Shown: positions 1 through 6,769 of the stretch, piece after piece
Numbering within the stretch: the first letter of the stretch is position 1
How the letters are laid out: each line of letters starts with the position of its first letter
NCBI GenBank assembly: GCA_964460245.1
Contig: CAYWTL010000039.1
Span: 1 to 22,544, forward strand
DNA length: 22,544 bases
Direction of reading: 5' to 3'
DNA from: JAXDBM01 sp964460245
Lineage (GTDB): Bacteria > Desulfobacterota > Syntrophia > Syntrophales > Fen-1087
Position numbers and translations under genes: made by a program
The notes under the pieces: generated by a model
What the model was told of the DNA's origin: nothing
Seen by the model: the letters and a program-made list of their open reading frames with translations, nothing else
Database searches by the model: none

Positions 1-239
1 CAGGACAAGCAACTTGGCGTGGTGAGTACGACGACAGTGGCGGATTTGTGCTGCCACACTACGCCGGTGGTGCAGCATATGGACCAACCTGGACGCAAAC
101 CTTTGGACCACTCGGTGGCGATCTCGGCTTTCGTACCTACGTGGAAACAGTGGACACAACGCCCGTTCCCGAACCCGCCACCCTGCTTCTTCTTGGCCTC
201 GGTCTGATGGGATTGGCAGGGGTGAGGAGGGTGATTTAA
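1..239 (+). CDS. PEP-CTERM sorting-domain protein, C-terminal fragment
   Basis: The reading frame (codons from base 3) is open from the left edge to a TAA at 237-239, so the start lies outside the window. The last 26 or so residues form a textbook PEP-CTERM signal: VPEPATLLLLGLGLMGLAGV, then RRVI and stop, that is, a PEP motif, a hydrophobic helix and a basic end. Proteins with this tail are exported by Sec, then recognised and cleaved by an exosortase, and are linked to EPS production. The visible upstream part is Gly/Tyr/Thr-rich and gives no domain. The 3' end is nearly identical at DNA level to the end of the gene at 2351. The neighbour at 296 follows 56 bp later on the same strand and may be co-transcribed. 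The sorting signal is certain; the function of the mature part is unknown. Confidence 0.9.
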   Translation, partial: GQATWRGEYDDSGGFVLPHYAGGAAYGPTWTQTFGPLGGDLGFRTYVETVDTTPVPEPATLLLLGLGLMGLAGVRRVI

Positions 240-295
240 GATCAGATAAAATGGCGACGGGGCCGGGACTTGAAGACAGATCCAGGGTGGGGGAC

Positions 296-1819
296 ATGGG
301 GAAAAGACTTGTCTTCTGCCTGCTTCTCCTGCTGGGGCTGAACTGCACCGCGTCCCGCGCCTGGGCCGCCGACGTCGGCTGGATGCAGCCGGGCGTGCGC
401 CTGTGGTACCATGGGGGCGTGGGGGAAGTGAAAGCCGGGGAGGTGCAGCCCACTATCTCGAACGCCGAGGAGGCCTACCTGATCAACGCCGTTTCCGGAA
501 CCAGCGCGGAGGTGATTCACCACTCCGCTCTGGATCAGTGGAAATTGCCGCGGCCGGTCGAGACGAATACCCATTCCCTGGCGGACAGCGGCCCCTGCTG
601 GATCCACCCGGCCAGACTCCAGACCCTGAAATCCGGCGACTCCTGGATGGGCTGGAAGATCGCTCTCGTGACCCGCACGCCCTACACCCCTGCCACGTTC
701 CCCTACCGCCTGCTTCCCGCGAACGCGCTTTTCAAGGTGAATCCCCAGCGGCAGTTTGTGATGCTGTCGTACTCGATCCCCGGTTTCAGCGTCGGCAACG
801 CGTATTTCGACAGCGACACCGGGATCCTCCTCTACTATCACACCCTCTGGGGGAACTACCGCATGTTCTTCATGCTGGCCGAGATCAACTACGATTTCGA
901 ACGGCACGCCGCCTTTGCGGAGGACGACGGCCCCCACACCGGGTTCAAGTCCTTCGTCAGCGAACAGTGCGTCGGCGGCTCAGTGATCATCCAGTCGCAG
1001 GTGGAGACCCGCTACGGTGCCACCGTCGAGATGCGGACATCCACCTCCCTGATCCCCTCGTGGCTCCCGATCACGGACGAAAACTACTGCTTCTTCGGAG
1101 AAGTCCCCGTCCTGCGGCGCATGAATGCGACCCAGGCGCCGAACTTCCCGCCCGAGCAGTGGAACCCATTCGGCCAGCACCTCTGGTGGTGGATTCCCCC
1201 GGGCGATCTGGCAAAGCCAGCGATCTCCGTTTTCGACGTTCCCATGGCCATGACAGCGGCAGCCCCCGGGGTGCGGCTGGCCACGGCCACCGAAAATCCA
1301 TCGCGTTTTCACTTCACCAGGATATGGTTCGACAGCAGTGGTTACATGATCGCCTTCTCGGCAAGCGACCCCACGATGGGCCTTGACGTCGACCCGGAAA
1401 AGCCCGCTTTTCAGAACCTGACCACGGTTGACGGGTTGGCCTACTACAAAAACACGATGGGGTCAGCCGCTTCGGATCCTGATTTTGACCAGGATGGCAT
1501 GCCGGACAAATGGGAGGCCACATATTTTGGGAACACATCACGGGACGGAACGGGGGATTATGACCATGACGGGTTGAATGACCTTCAGGAATACCGAAAC
1601 GGCACCTCCCCCACCGCCGCGGACACCGACGGCGACGGCATGCCCGATGGGTGGGAGAACCAGTACGGCCTGAATCCCCTTGTTAAAGATGCCTCCGGGG
1701 ACAAGGATGGGGACGGATACACGAACCTCCGGGAATACAAAGCCGGGACGAACCCGGCAGACCCGGCGTCCAGGCCAAAGCGCGCTTTTCCATGGATGTC
1801 CATACTCCTTGCCGATTGA
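296..1819 (+). CDS. Secreted protein with thrombospondin type 3-like Ca-binding repeats
   Basis: A protein of 507 residues. I chose the ATG at 296 rather than the upstream ATG at 251 because it directly begins a signal peptide (MGKR, a Leu-rich core, then a likely cut after the AWA near residue 24) and follows a purine-rich GGGTGGGGG. The region from about 25 to 390 is Trp/Tyr/Pro-rich and I do not recognise a family there. From about residue 393 there are four Asp-rich loops (DFDQDGMPD, DYDHDGLND, DTDGDGMPD, DKDGDGYTN), each followed by a W/L-E-Y-type segment. This is the pattern of thrombospondin-3/dockerin-like Ca-binding repeats found in secreted bacterial proteins. It has no PEP-CTERM tail and ends PWMSILLAD. 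Its place behind a PEP-CTERM gene suggests an extracellular or matrix role, by inference. Confidence 0.85.
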   Translation: MGKRLVFCLLLLLGLNCTASRAWAADVGWMQPGVRLWYHGGVGEVKAGEVQPTISNAEEAYLINAVSGTSAEVIHHSALDQWKLPRPVETNTHSLADSGPCWIHPARLQTLKSGDSWMGWKIALVTRTPYTPATFPYRLLPANALFKVNPQRQFVMLSYSIPGFSVGNAYFDSDTGILLYYHTLWGNYRMFFMLAEINYDFERHAAFAEDDGPHTGFKSFVSEQCVGGSVIIQSQVETRYGATVEMRTSTSLIPSWLPITDENYCFFGEVPVLRRMNATQAPNFPPEQWNPFGQHLWWWIPPGDLAKPAISVFDVPMAMTAAAPGVRLATATENPSRFHFTRIWFDSSGYMIAFSASDPTMGLDVDPEKPAFQNLTTVDGLAYYKNTMGSAASDPDFDQDGMPDKWEATYFGNTSRDGTGDYDHDGLNDLQEYRNGTSPTAADTDGDGMPDGWENQYGLNPLVKDASGDKDGDGYTNLREYKAGTNPADPASRPKRAFPWMSILLAD

Positions 1820-1986
1820 AACATTCAAAGCGGTTCACGGCAGAAGTTGTCATGTCTTTTTTTAAAAAATCGTTCCGTTCGCAGGGGATTTTCCAAACCA
1901 GGAAATCCCTCAAGCAATCTGACAGCCCGCAAAAAAAGAGCCCGGCCCGCTGATTTTGCGAAAAGAAATCATATTTGGCAACCGTC

Positions 1987-2003
1987 TGTCGGAATTCTTT
2001 ACA
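1987..2003 (+). promoter_or_regulatory. 17-bp activator-type element, copy 1
   Basis: TGTCGGAATTCTTTACA, a perfect match to the consensus of nine copies in the window. TGT-N11-ACA is the layout of enhancer sites bound by dimeric sigma-54 activators (NifA-like TGT/ACA half-sites). It is the most distal of three copies upstream of 2351. Confidence 0.75.
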
Positions 2004-2087
2004 GAGTCAATAATGCCGCAAGTACTTTTATTTCTTATGCAAAGATTGTAAAACACAAAGCAATACAACTACTTCCACCACTTCAAG

Positions 2088-2104
2088 TGTCGGGATTCTT
2101 TACA
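2088..2104 (+). promoter_or_regulatory. 17-bp activator-type element, copy 2
   Basis: TGTCGGGATTCTTTACA, one mismatch to consensus. It starts 101 bp after copy 1 and lies 55 bp upstream of the candidate sigma-54 promoter at 2160. Confidence 0.75.
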
Positions 2105-2159
2105 TCATCACTTTGATCCATGAAACTGCAACTGACCGTAATCATTCATAAAATAATAT

Positions 2160-2175
2160 TGGCACTGACTGCGCT
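2160..2175 (+). promoter_or_regulatory. Candidate secondary sigma-54 promoter
   Basis: TGGCACTGACTGCGCT has the GGCAC -24 box and a GC at the right spacing (GG-N10-GC), but the -12 box reads CGC rather than TTGC. It lies between element copies 2 and 3. It may be a real distal promoter for the gene at 2351, a relic of a duplicated promoter unit, or chance. Confidence 0.4.
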
Positions 2176-2185
2176 TTTTGCAACT

Positions 2186-2202
2186 CGTCGAAATTCTTTA
2201 CA
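2186..2202 (+). promoter_or_regulatory. 17-bp activator-type element, copy 3
   Basis: CGTCGAAATTCTTTACA, two mismatches to consensus, with the first T of the left half-site lost. It starts 98 bp after copy 2, with 61 bp between it and the sigma-54 promoter at 2264. Confidence 0.7.
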
Positions 2203-2263
2203 CTTCCACAAGCTCTGCCGAGTGTTTTTTCATTAACATACGTCATATCAAATAGTTATAATT

Positions 2264-2279
2264 TGGCATGAAACTTGAA
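2264..2279 (+). promoter_or_regulatory. Sigma-54 (-24/-12) promoter for the 2351 operon
   Basis: TGGCATGAAACTTGAA compared with the consensus TGGCACG-N4-TTGCW: the TGGCA, the G at position 7 and the TTG are present at the correct spacing; the -12 C is A. The start site would be near 2290, giving a leader of about 60 nt before the strong GAGGAGGT ribosome site at 2339-2346. Confidence 0.75.
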
Positions 2280-2350
2280 TTACGTTAAAATGGAGAAAGT
2301 TTTTACGTTTCACACTCTCGGTAATTCATCAAAAAAGTGAGGAGGTCCAC

Positions 2351-3049
2351 ATGAAATCGCTTTATGGATATTTTGTGATCACAGCGTTCGTTGCCGCAAC
2401 GGTCGCTGCCGCAAACATTCCTGCATTCGCAGATACTTACCATACCGCCACATTCACAGGTAATATCAACGGTGGCAGTGCAAATTGCAAAGCTCCTTTT
2501 GACTCAGTGATTACTCAAGGCGGTCCGATATCGGGCAGTTTTGTTATTGATGATAACTTGATTCCTGCATCCAATTCAGGCTGGGTGAATGTGTTTTTCT
2601 CAGACTTTCCGGACATCGTCAAGATTCCAGACGCGACAGCGTTTACTATCAACCTGGGAACGCCATCCCTCACATTCACATTGGCTGATGCCATTCAAAA
2701 CTCCGGCGCCATTCAATTCTACAATGGCAACTTCCGCGGTTTCTTTTTTGCTACAGATTTCATTTTTACCGACAACAATCCATACCGTTTCGATGATCAA
2801 GGCGGAACCTGGAGCATCAAACTGCTCAACCAACTCGGCGGCTTTCCTGTGCCTCTCACCAGCGCTAAAGTCAATGGCGTCATCACCGGCATGACAATCG
2901 GTGCAGTTTACGAGCCGACCCCTCCGCCACCCGTTCCCGAACCCGCCACCATGCTGTTGCTTGGTCTTGCTTTGATGGGTCTGGCAGGGGTGAGGAGGGA
3001 GATTCAGAAGCAAGATAAAACCAGCGGTGGACGGGGGGTTATAAAATGA
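2351..3049 (+). CDS. PEP-CTERM protein with a 12-residue extended tail
   Basis: A 232-residue exported protein. The ATG at 2351 follows GAGGAGGT with good spacing. A signal peptide is visible with a likely cut after AFA (residue 27). The mature part is rich in Asn, Thr, Gly and aromatic residues, probably beta-structured, with no family I recognise. VPEP is at 195-198, followed by the hydrophobic segment MLLLGLALMGLAGV and RREIQK. Other PEP-CTERM proteins stop here (the next gene ends RRKIQK), but this one runs on for 12 residues, QDKTSGGRGVIK. Its TGA overlaps the next start as ATGA (3046-3049), so the pair is probably translationally coupled. Expected route: Sec export, exosortase cleavage, and a surface or EPS-associated location. 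Regulation is probably by sigma-54 and the upstream elements. Confidence 0.92.
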   Translation: MKSLYGYFVITAFVAATVAAANIPAFADTYHTATFTGNINGGSANCKAPFDSVITQGGPISGSFVIDDNLIPASNSGWVNVFFSDFPDIVKIPDATAFTINLGTPSLTFTLADAIQNSGAIQFYNGNFRGFFFATDFIFTDNNPYRFDDQGGTWSIKLLNQLGGFPVPLTSAKVNGVITGMTIGAVYEPTPPPPVPEPATMLLLGLALMGLAGVRREIQKQDKTSGGRGVIK

Positions 3050-3642
3050 AAAAAGCAATTGTAATCTGTATCTTGCTCAGTGTGGTGTGCTTCATCAGCA
3101 GTGCACATGCAGCTCAGGTTTATTACACTGCAACGCTCACCGGACCAGGTGAGGACCCTCCCAACGCATCGCCGGGTGGCGGATCCGCTGATTTTTGGAT
3201 CGACAGTGTCACCCATGAACTGTTTATAGATGTGATGTTCAGCGATCTGATCGGAACGACGACCGCAATGCACATACATGCCCCTACAGCAACAACCGGA
3301 ATGGGAAATGCCGCGGTGGCAACACAGACACCTTCCTTTGCTGGATTCCCGGCCGGTGTCACGAGCGGAACTTATACTCATCTATTCGACACTTCTCTGC
3401 CGTCGAGCTTCAGTGCATCCTTCGTTGCCGCGAATGGGGGAACGCCGGCAACAGCTGAGGCAGCTTTATTCGCGGCTATCTCTGACGGAAAGGCTTACCT
3501 GAATATACATACAATTTTATATCCCGCTGGAGAGATTCGCGGCTTCCTGACGCCGAAGGCCGTCCCCGAACCGGCCACCATGCTCCTGCTCGGCCTGGGC
3601 CTGATGGGCCTGGCGGGGGTCAGGAGAAAGATTCAGAAATAA
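3046..3642 (+). CDS. CHRD-domain PEP-CTERM protein
   Basis: A 198-residue protein with a signal peptide (MKKAIV, hydrophobic core, cut near AHA at 22). Residues about 25-168 match the CHRD domain: an early TATLTGPGEDPP, a histidine motif MHIHAP (H76, H78), the YLNIHT segment (151-156) and GEIRG (162-166). CHRD is the chordin-related beta-rich domain common in secreted bacterial proteins; its function there is not settled. The C-terminus is VPEPATMLLLGLGLMGLAGV (from residue 173) plus RRKIQK, a canonical PEP-CTERM signal. The start overlaps the previous stop by four bases, and the transcript is probably ended by the hairpin at 3699-3728. It is therefore the second gene of a two-gene operon of exosortase substrates. 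Confidence 0.93.
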   Translation: MKKAIVICILLSVVCFISSAHAAQVYYTATLTGPGEDPPNASPGGGSADFWIDSVTHELFIDVMFSDLIGTTTAMHIHAPTATTGMGNAAVATQTPSFAGFPAGVTSGTYTHLFDTSLPSSFSASFVAANGGTPATAEAALFAAISDGKAYLNIHTILYPAGEIRGFLTPKAVPEPATMLLLGLGLMGLAGVRRKIQK

Positions 3643-3698
3643 ACCCGGTTCACGCTGACGGGTTGTGGAAACCGCGGTTCTTGCTGCGGAAGGGGAAA

Positions 3699-3728
3699 GG
3701 CAGCATCAGAAACGGTGCTGCCTTTTTT
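3699..3728 (+). terminator. Rho-independent terminator after the CHRD gene
   Basis: GGCAGCA (3699-3705) pairs with TGCTGCC (3716-3722) across a 10-nt loop and is followed by six T (3723-3728). It lies 57 bp after the stop at 3642 and closes the 2351-3642 operon. Confidence 0.85.
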
Positions 3729-3739
3729 ACCGATCACGC

Positions 3740-3757
3740 AAATGAAGAGATTCATTT
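3740..3757. repeat. Small perfect inverted repeat upstream of 3797
   Basis: AAATGAA (3740-3746) and TTCATTT (3751-3757) around a GAGA centre, about 40 bp before the start at 3797. It could be an operator; no activator element or sigma-54 promoter is seen here. Chance occurrence is possible. Confidence 0.35.
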
Positions 3758-3796
3758 CACTCTGTAAACACCTTTTTTTCGGAGGTGTCGCCGCAG

Positions 3797-4222
3797 ATGG
3801 AAAAGAGGGCCAGTCCGGATCGCAGGAAAAAAGCCACCCCCATGCTCAGCCGGTACACGATTGCCGGCCGGCGGCATAGATTCAGACGTGAGGAAGATCA
3901 GCGGAAAGGGGGGTATGTCGATCGATATGGCTTGGGGCTTTTCATCTGGGCCCTCGCAATTCTCATATTGAATATCCTCGACGCGGCACTCACGCGAGTC
4001 ATCCTTGCCTGCGGGGGCACCGAGTTAAACCCCGTCATGCGATGGTTGATCGACGAATACGGGGACCATTTCATCGCGTGGAAGTTTGCCATCATCTCGG
4101 TGCCCATCGTCATTGTGTGTCTTCACGTCAACTTTAAGGAAACGAAACCGGTCCTGTATTTTTCCATGCTTGTCTACAGCATTGTCGTCATTCATCAGGT
4201 GATTCTGATCTTTGGACCCTAG
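3797..4222 (+). CDS. DUF5658-like small membrane protein
   Basis: A 141-residue protein. I start it at the ATG at 3797, 11 bp after GGAGG (3781-3785); the in-frame GTG at 3785 lies inside that ribosome site. The first 44 residues are very basic (RRKK, GRRHRFRR) and end in YVDRY. Three hydrophobic segments follow (about 45-69, 93-111, 118-139). D62 near the end of the first helix, TELNPVM (75-81) and WKF (95-97) are the conserved polar signature of the DUF5658 family as I recall it. The function of that family is unknown. It sits alone between a terminator and the 4488 promoter region. The basic N-terminus is probably cytoplasmic and could bind a nucleic acid or a partner, but that is speculation. 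Confidence 0.8.
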   Translation: MEKRASPDRRKKATPMLSRYTIAGRRHRFRREEDQRKGGYVDRYGLGLFIWALAILILNILDAALTRVILACGGTELNPVMRWLIDEYGDHFIAWKFAIISVPIVIVCLHVNFKETKPVLYFSMLVYSIVVIHQVILIFGP

Positions 4223-4291
4223 TCAGTATCAACACTGTTGACATTCGGGGTTGCTGGATCCCCCTCCCCTTCTTCATTCAAACGTTTCCGG

Positions 4292-4308
4292 TGTCGGAAT
4301 TCTTTACA
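4292..4308 (+). promoter_or_regulatory. 17-bp activator-type element, copy 4
   Basis: TGTCGGAATTCTTTACA, a perfect consensus copy, with 118 bp between its end and the sigma-54 promoter at 4427. The spacing at the 5341 promoter is exactly the same. Confidence 0.8.
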
Positions 4309-4426
4309 ATGTAATGCAGAGGTTTAATCGCTGACCTGATGCATCATTGATGCCGATGCGTTCCGTTCTCAGAAAAAGAAAGCAATTGCAATAAGATGTA
4401 AAATATCAACACAAAAATGACCAACC

Positions 4427-4442
4427 CGGCACAGTATGTGCA
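4427..4442 (+). promoter_or_regulatory. Sigma-54 promoter for the RHH-PilZ gene
   Basis: CGGCACAGTATGTGCA: GGCAC at -24 and TGCA at -12 with the required GG-N10-GC spacing. The expected start site is about 4453, some 35 nt before the ATG at 4488. Confidence 0.75.
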
Positions 4443-4487
4443 AGACTATAAAAGCAATAAAATATTTTTGATTATTCGGGAGATCTG

Positions 4488-4976
4488 ATGAGAAAAGACA
4501 GCCTCATCTGTTTTCGCACAACCAGCCAATTGCAGCAATCCCTGGCCCAGGTTGCAAAGGAAGACCGGCGGTCCGTATCGTCCACGATCGAGATGGTCCT
4601 GACCAACTATCTGAAGGAGCGGAAGGCCTTAAAAGCGATCGATCAGGAGAAGCGACAACATCCGAGGAAGGCCCTTTCCGTGCCGGCCGTGATCAACCTG
4701 CCGGAGCCGGGTCAGATGGGAGTCGGGTCCATCACGGAGATCTCCCTCGGAGGCGTAAGCGTAATGATCCCGAAGGATTTCAAGCACCAGATCCGGATTG
4801 ACACACAAGGCTCGAGATTCGAGATCGTCTTCAACTTGCCCGACGGGAACCTGCCCATCTGCCTTTCCTGCGAATCGAAGCGGGTGGTCGAAGCCGAGGA
4901 CAGCGTTCAGGTCGGCGCCTCTTTTGTCGATGCCGACTTCAGGTGCTACAAAACACTCCAGACATACCTGATGTAA
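4488..4976 (+). CDS. Ribbon-helix-helix / PilZ fusion protein
   Basis: A 162-residue cytoplasmic protein with GGGAGA (4478-4483) before the ATG. Residues 1-45 look like a ribbon-helix-helix (CopG/Arc-type) DNA-binding domain: a short beta strand (DSLICFRT), a helix with QLQQSLAQVAKED, then SVSSTIEMVLTNYLKER. From about 54 a PilZ-type domain follows, with the RxxxR motif R56-QHP-R60 and, about 25 residues later, EISLGG (84-89), where E84 stands in for the usual D/N of the (D/N)xSxxG c-di-GMP motif. Beta-rich sequence continues to QVGASF (141-146), and the protein ends RCYKTLQTYLM. PilZ domains bind cyclic-di-GMP. Joined to a DNA-binding module it may be a c-di-GMP-responsive transcription regulator, by inference. 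The gene has its own sigma-54 promoter and activator element. Similar RHH-PilZ proteins may exist elsewhere. Confidence 0.8.
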   Translation: MRKDSLICFRTTSQLQQSLAQVAKEDRRSVSSTIEMVLTNYLKERKALKAIDQEKRQHPRKALSVPAVINLPEPGQMGVGSITEISLGGVSVMIPKDFKHQIRIDTQGSRFEIVFNLPDGNLPICLSCESKRVVEAEDSVQVGASFVDADFRCYKTLQTYLM

Positions 4977-5045
4977 CCTCAAAGAGCAGATCTCCGTTCC
5001 TGACACAAAGAAAGATGAGCAGGATCAGACGGGAGAGCGCACTTC

Positions 5046-5065
5046 GTGGATGCACGCGCATCCAC
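5046..5065. repeat. Perfect 8-bp stem-loop after the RHH-PilZ gene
   Basis: GTGGATGC (5046-5053) and GCATCCAC (5058-5065) with an ACGC loop, 70 bp after the stop at 4976. No T-run follows, so it is not a standard terminator. It may mark the 3' end of the transcript, or separate it from element copy 5, which begins 16 bp later. Confidence 0.5.
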
Positions 5066-5081
5066 ATTCAAGACCCAGCCG

Positions 5082-5098
5082 TGTCGGATAATTTTACA
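5082..5098 (+). promoter_or_regulatory. 17-bp activator-type element, copy 5
   Basis: TGTCGGATAATTTTACA keeps TGTCGG and TTTACA but changes the middle of the GAATTC core. It is the distal member of the pair upstream of 5393, starting 124 bp before copy 6. Confidence 0.65.
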
Positions 5099-5205
5099 AT
5101 TTGACGATTTGATGTATTACATTATCATTCATCGCTAAATCAATGCCTTAACCACTGAACACACCGAAATTCCCCCCTTTTCCAACCTTTTTTAACCCTT
5201 TTCAG

Positions 5206-5222
5206 TGTCGGAATTCTTTACA
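5206..5222 (+). promoter_or_regulatory. 17-bp activator-type element, copy 6
   Basis: TGTCGGAATTCTTTACA, a perfect consensus copy, with 118 bp between it and the sigma-54 promoter at 5341. The intervening DNA is AT-rich, which would suit the looping needed by sigma-54 activators. No other element is seen in the rest of the 416-bp gap (4977-5392). Confidence 0.8.
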
Positions 5223-5340
5223 GTTTCGACAGGACAGACCCATGAAGCGCATCACGGCAAGTTGTCTTCAGATTTGTAATAATTATTTATGCCTATTAAT
5301 ATTTGGACTTACACTAATCGAGGCAACGTATTTTCCTGTA

Positions 5341-5356
5341 TGGCACGGCGTATGCA
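5341..5356 (+). promoter_or_regulatory. Near-perfect sigma-54 promoter for the 5393-6697 operon
   Basis: TGGCACGGCGTATGCA compared with the consensus TGGCACG-N4-TTGCW; only one T of the -12 box differs. The start site would be near 5368, leaving a short leader before GGAGGT at 5380-5385. Confidence 0.85.
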
Positions 5357-5392
5357 TTATATTGTAAAACAAATAGTGCGGAGGTGAAAACT

Positions 5393-5731
5393 GTGAAGAT
5401 ACTGATCCACGACGAACGGGCGGATGCCCTGGAGTTCCTGCTGGGAGGAGTCATCAATTACGGATACCGGGCGGGAATCGCCCGAGACAAAACCGGGATC
5501 ATGCGCATGCTCAATGACGAGCAGTATGATGTTGTCCTTGCCAACGGCAGTTATGAAGAACTCGACCCGGAACAGCGACTGAAGATGAAATCGCTGCCCG
5601 CTTTCATCATCGGCATCACGCAATCAAATCGCGGTGGGGAGGAAAAGGACCCGGACGTGGACCTTTATCTTCAAAGGCCCTTTCTGGCATCCAGACTCCG
5701 GCAGGCGCTCGGAATGCCCGGGGGAGTGTAA
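5393..5731 (+). CDS. Degenerate receiver-like protein
   Basis: A 112-residue protein. I chose the GTG at 5393 because it is 7 bp after GGAGGT; an earlier in-frame GTG at 5384 lies inside that ribosome site. The fold resembles a CheY-like receiver: strand one KILIHDE with an acidic pair (D7, E8), strand three YDVVLANG where N51 stands at the usual phospho-Asp, FIIGIT as strand four, and LYLQRPF where the conserved Lys before Pro is replaced by R with Q ahead of it. Loss of both the phospho-acceptor and the Lys suggests it is not phosphorylated and acts as a protein-interaction module. It is first in a two-gene unit, 75 bp before a PEP-CTERM gene, behind a strong sigma-54 promoter. The target is unknown. 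Confidence 0.75.
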   Translation: MKILIHDERADALEFLLGGVINYGYRAGIARDKTGIMRMLNDEQYDVVLANGSYEELDPEQRLKMKSLPAFIIGITQSNRGGEEKDPDVDLYLQRPFLASRLRQALGMPGGV

Positions 5732-5806
5732 AAATCCTATCCGGAAAACAGTCACAGGCCCGAAATCAGACTGTAAAATACTTAAGGAAAGGAGGAGGGC
5801 CACAAT

Positions 5807-6697
5807 ATGAACAAGAAGATAAGAGAGAAAATCGGGATATCGCCGGAAGTGATTTTCATCATCCTGCTGCTGGCCGTCCTTTTGTCGGCCTTCTACATGA
5901 GCAAGGCCAAAGACGGTGCAATCGCATCGCACAAGGGAACGAGCGCCGACTGGCTCGCCGATGACGACAGGGACGAAGACGGTGTTTCCGGCTCCGCCAA
6001 CACAACCGTGAAGCACAAGCCGAGACACAGTGTAAAGAAGATCCTGACGATGATGGACCAGATCGGCGGCGCCGGAGTGTCGGCACGTGATTTGTCCCTG
6101 TCGAATGCGATCGACAAAACCTCCGTGTTGCCTGGTGATGAAAAGGAAGGCGGAACCCTCGAGGGCGAGAATTATGCCGCACTGGATCAGTCGGCGACGG
6201 ACGGCTCCACCGGAGACCAGACGGGATCGGCCGGTTCCGGCGACAGTGCGGAGCCGGACAAGTTGTCTTCCGATTCCGGGCCCACGGTCCTGGCGAGTCT
6301 GTCGTCCTCGTCCTTGTGGGGGTACGGCAGAGGCGGAGGCAGCAGCTTCTCCATTTCGGTGGACTGCTCCGTCTGCTGCTGCGAATGCGGAGACCCGTGC
6401 TGCGGCAAAAATCCGGATCAGGCCGGCACGGAATTGACGTCATCTGAAGGTTCCGGCGACTCCATTGCGGCTGCCGGCAGTCCCGGAGGTTCCGGAGGCG
6501 TCATTCAAAATCCTCCCGGTCCTAAAGATCCAAGGAATCCCGATCCGCCGTCGAACCCGACGCCACCGGCAACGAAGCCGGTTCCGGAGCCGTCAAGCCT
6601 CCTGCTGTTCTGCCTGGGCCTGGCGGGTGTTGGCGCGGCTGGACTCTGCGGATGCGGATCCGGCAGTCGAAGGAAAAGCGGGCCGGAGGGGCTTTGA
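5807..6697 (+). CDS. Cysteine-cluster PEP-CTERM protein
   Basis: A 296-residue protein with a very strong AAGGAGGAGG ribosome site. A basic start (MNKKIREKIG) is followed by a hydrophobic segment (14-30), either a signal peptide or an anchor. Residues 35-180 are low in complexity: acidic, then Ser/Gly-rich. At 187-199 there is a dense cluster, CSVCCCECGDPCC, with seven Cys in 13 residues, just after GYGRGGGSSF. A Pro-rich spacer (235-257) leads to VPEPSS (259-264), a hydrophobic segment with CGCG near its end, and SRRKSGPEGL. This is a PEP-CTERM-type sorting signal whose helix contains extra Cys. It matches no enzyme I know; metal binding, disulfide cross-linking or lipidation are possible. 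It is co-transcribed with the receiver-like gene and followed by a terminator. Confidence 0.85.
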   Translation: MNKKIREKIGISPEVIFIILLLAVLLSAFYMSKAKDGAIASHKGTSADWLADDDRDEDGVSGSANTTVKHKPRHSVKKILTMMDQIGGAGVSARDLSLSNAIDKTSVLPGDEKEGGTLEGENYAALDQSATDGSTGDQTGSAGSGDSAEPDKLSSDSGPTVLASLSSSSLWGYGRGGGSSFSISVDCSVCCCECGDPCCGKNPDQAGTELTSSEGSGDSIAAAGSPGGSGGVIQNPPGPKDPRNPDPPSNPTPPATKPVPEPSSLLLFCLGLAGVGAAGLCGCGSGSRRKSGPEGL

Positions 6698-6769
6698 TCG
6701 AAACCATTGAGAAAAGCAATGGCGTGATGACGCCGCGAGCGATGAAGAACAATAACAAATGAATGCATA

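Larger units (their letters stand above)
1820..2350. other. 531-bp intergenic regulatory region
   Basis: No credible gene is present. The left part (to about 1980) has an imperfect hairpin near 1880-1914 (AGGGGATTTTCC against GGAAATCCCT) without a clear T-run, possibly the 3' end of the upstream transcript. The right part is AT-rich and carries three copies of the 17-bp element and two candidate sigma-54 promoters, listed separately. They precede the PEP-CTERM gene pair at 2351. Confidence 0.7.

Noticed and set aside
242..937. 231-codon minus-strand frame
   Set aside because: Antisense to the secreted TSP3-repeat gene, whose signal peptide and Ca-binding loops are clear.
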